Origin: Membranihabitans marinus
Lineage (GTDB): Bacteria > Bacteroidota > Bacteroidia > Chitinophagales > Saprospiraceae
Direction of reading: 5' to 3'
Assembly: GCF_019802045.1 (NCBI RefSeq)
Contig: NZ_JAHVHU010000021.1
Span: 1 to 64,000, forward strand
DNA length: 64,000 bases
Part shown: positions 62,819 to 64,000 of the stretch, piece after piece
How the letters are laid out: every line of letters starts with the position of its first letter
Position numbering within the stretch: the first letter of the stretch is position 1
The notes under the pieces: generated by a model
Database searches by the model: none
What the model saw: the letters and a program-made list of their open reading frames with translations, nothing else
What the model was told of the DNA's origin: nothing
Program-made: the position numbers and the translations under genes

Positions 62819-63904
62819 ATGACTAAAGATTCAAATAAGAACAAACCTTGGAAAAATAGAAATCGAAAGGCTGGGCTTTCACCGGGGACCCTGGTCTACG
62901 TGGGTAAAAACCAGGAGGGCCTGTCAACCATCCATTGTACCCGGTATGACGAATCACAAGCGCACACGATTCGTCTGGATTCAGCCGGTGAAATAAGTGC
63001 CCTGGTTGAACCGGATAAAGTCAACTGGTTCAACGTTACCGGAATTCACAATACAAGCGTTGTTGACCGCATCGGCAAAGAATTTGGAATACACCCACTC
63101 GTCATGGAAGACATTTTAAATACCAGTCAACGTCCCAAAATTGAAATCTACGATTCGTATATTTTTGTTAGCCTAAAAGTGGTGTACCCCAACGATGGCC
63201 AGATACAGACGCTCCAGGAAGAACAAATCAGTTTTATCCTGACCGAAGATTGTCTTTTATCCTTTCAGGAAATTGACAGTGATTATTTTCAACCCATCCG
63301 AGAGCGGATCGACCGATCGGGTTCCCGAATTCGCTCCAAGAACACCGATTATTTACTTTTTGCCTTGATCGATCTGGTAGTGGATCACTATTTATCTTTG
63401 ATCGAGCACATCGGCGACGACATTCAAACCCTGGAAGATAAAATCTTCAATCAGCCGGAACGAGAACACCTTTCCATGGTCATGACAAACAAACGCAATC
63501 TGCTTCACCTGCATAAGATCATCACCCCGATTCGGGAATCGCTACTCAAAATAAAAAGCACCAATACTTCATTGATAGACCCTGGGAATAAAATATTTTT
63601 TGAAGATGTCCACGATCACCTGGCCTCGGTCAAGGAATCCCTGGATCTGTACTTTGAACTTAATAAAAGTCTGCGAGAATCCTATATGTCCAGCATTGGT
63701 TTCAAGACCAATGAAGTGATGAAACTGTTGACCATTATCAGCACCCTGTTTATTCCACTGACCTTTATCGTCGGTGTGTATGGAATGAACTTTTCCCATA
63801 TGCCTGAACTATCCTGGCCTCATGGTTATTTCTATATATGGGGTCTTATGATTCTGATCACGATTCTCCTGATTATCTATTTTAAAAAACGAAAATGGCT
63901 CTAA
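62819..63904 (+). CDS. corA: CorA family magnesium/cobalt transporter
   Basis: A 361-residue Mg2+/Co2+ channel from the chosen ATG. The large N-terminal cytoplasmic domain is followed by a long stalk helix and two C-terminal membrane helices with the family signature YGMNF in FIVGVYGMNFSHMPELSWPH. FGIHPLVMEDILNTSQRPK is a typical CorA funnel-domain stretch. An in-frame start at 62765 exists, but GTACGTTTTTGCACCCCC just before 62801 resembles a Bacteroidota promoter, so the later ATG (MTKDSNKNKPWK) is preferred. Two bases separate it from the next ORF. Confidence 0.92.
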   Translation: MTKDSNKNKPWKNRNRKAGLSPGTLVYVGKNQEGLSTIHCTRYDESQAHTIRLDSAGEISALVEPDKVNWFNVTGIHNTSVVDRIGKEFGIHPLVMEDILNTSQRPKIEIYDSYIFVSLKVVYPNDGQIQTLQEEQISFILTEDCLLSFQEIDSDYFQPIRERIDRSGSRIRSKNTDYLLFALIDLVVDHYLSLIEHIGDDIQTLEDKIFNQPEREHLSMVMTNKRNLLHLHKIITPIRESLLKIKSTNTSLIDPGNKIFFEDVHDHLASVKESLDLYFELNKSLRESYMSSIGFKTNEVMKLLTIISTLFIPLTFIVGVYGMNFSHMPELSWPHGYFYIWGLMILITILLIIYFKKRKWL

Positions 63905-63906
63905 TT

Positions 63907-64000
63907 ATGATGACGACAAAAGAACTTTTGACCAAAGAACTACACCGCTCCACCCGTGATTTTGTGAGCTACCTAAAAGAATATGCCGCGAAAGAAATCG
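63907..64000 (+). CDS. 5' end of a gene running off the right edge
   Basis: ATG two bases after the corA stop opens a frame of 31 codons to the edge, starting MMTTKELLTKELHRSTRDFV. The spacing implies translation coupled to corA. The short helical start is reminiscent of DinB-like proteins but no assignment is safe. Confidence 0.5.
   Translation, partial: MMTTKELLTKELHRSTRDFVSYLKEYAAKEI

Overview
The window comes from a member of the Bacteroidota, most probably a Saprospiria/Chitinophagia-like environmental lineage. The evidence is: two secreted proteins ending in type IX secretion (T9SS) type A sorting domains, the Bacteroidota-type PurM, an NVEALA-type peptide with 6-bladed beta-propeller lipoproteins, a HYC_CC_PP protein next to a Cus efflux system, promoter elements fitting the Bacteroidota TAnnTTTG consensus, and few Shine-Dalgarno sites. 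No rRNA, tRNA, CRISPR array or prophage was recognised.

Layout, left to right. 1-660: start of a gene leaving the left edge, then a 90-bp tandem repeat. 0.66-14.5 kb (all minus): purM-folC-alpha-oxoamine synthase, translationally coupled, between two T9SS surface proteins of 691 and 2615 residues that share a repeated module. 14.6-20.4 kb: NahK-like kinase, a repeat-rich gap, a bacillithiol-disulfide-reductase-like flavoprotein (YpdA) and a divergent TlpA-like lipoprotein. 20.4-23.3 kb: a graveyard of gene pieces (a RAYT-element remnant, an antitoxin remnant, two fragments of the neighbouring transglutaminase gene, a frameshifted DUF6883 gene with an intact DUF4926 partner). 23.3-30.3 kb (minus): an apparent transcription unit running O-antigen ligase-like gene (two in-frame stop codons), NVEALA peptide, propeller lipoprotein, NVEALA remnant, propeller lipoprotein, transglutaminase lipoprotein. 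30.9-35.8 kb: prmA, a RES/Xre toxin-antitoxin pair, folD and a Nudix hydrolase. 36-44.6 kb (plus): pyrE, M42 aminopeptidase, a UbiA-like membrane protein, lysA, PhoX-like phosphatase, cfa, and a Gfo/Idh/MocA oxidoreductase. 44.7-54.2 kb: a copper/silver efflux island (HYC_CC_PP, CusA, TolC/CusC, CusB, heavy-metal-binding lipoprotein, DUF305) with a divergent DoxX gene. 54.8-64 kb: sodium/solute symporter, a 52-residue DUF5670 membrane protein, DUF6364 antitoxin with a truncated PIN toxin, pabB-pabC, a cluster of three RAYT-element copies, and corA.

How the genes fit together: purM, pyrE, folC, folD and pabB-pabC supply purines, pyrimidines and folate and are ordinary housekeeping. The Cus block is a coherent periplasmic metal-export module. 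The most unusual parts are (1) the NVEALA/propeller/transglutaminase operon whose first gene carries two nonsense codons and a G10 tract, (2) a REP-associated tyrosine transposase element with one full copy and four internally deleted or truncated derivatives, and (3) short tandem arrays (GGTTAAT heptamers, a 16-mer) placed at gene 3' ends, in lysA overlapping the stop codon itself.

All calls come from reading translations and DNA by eye; no database search was run. Family names rest on remembered motifs and gene order.
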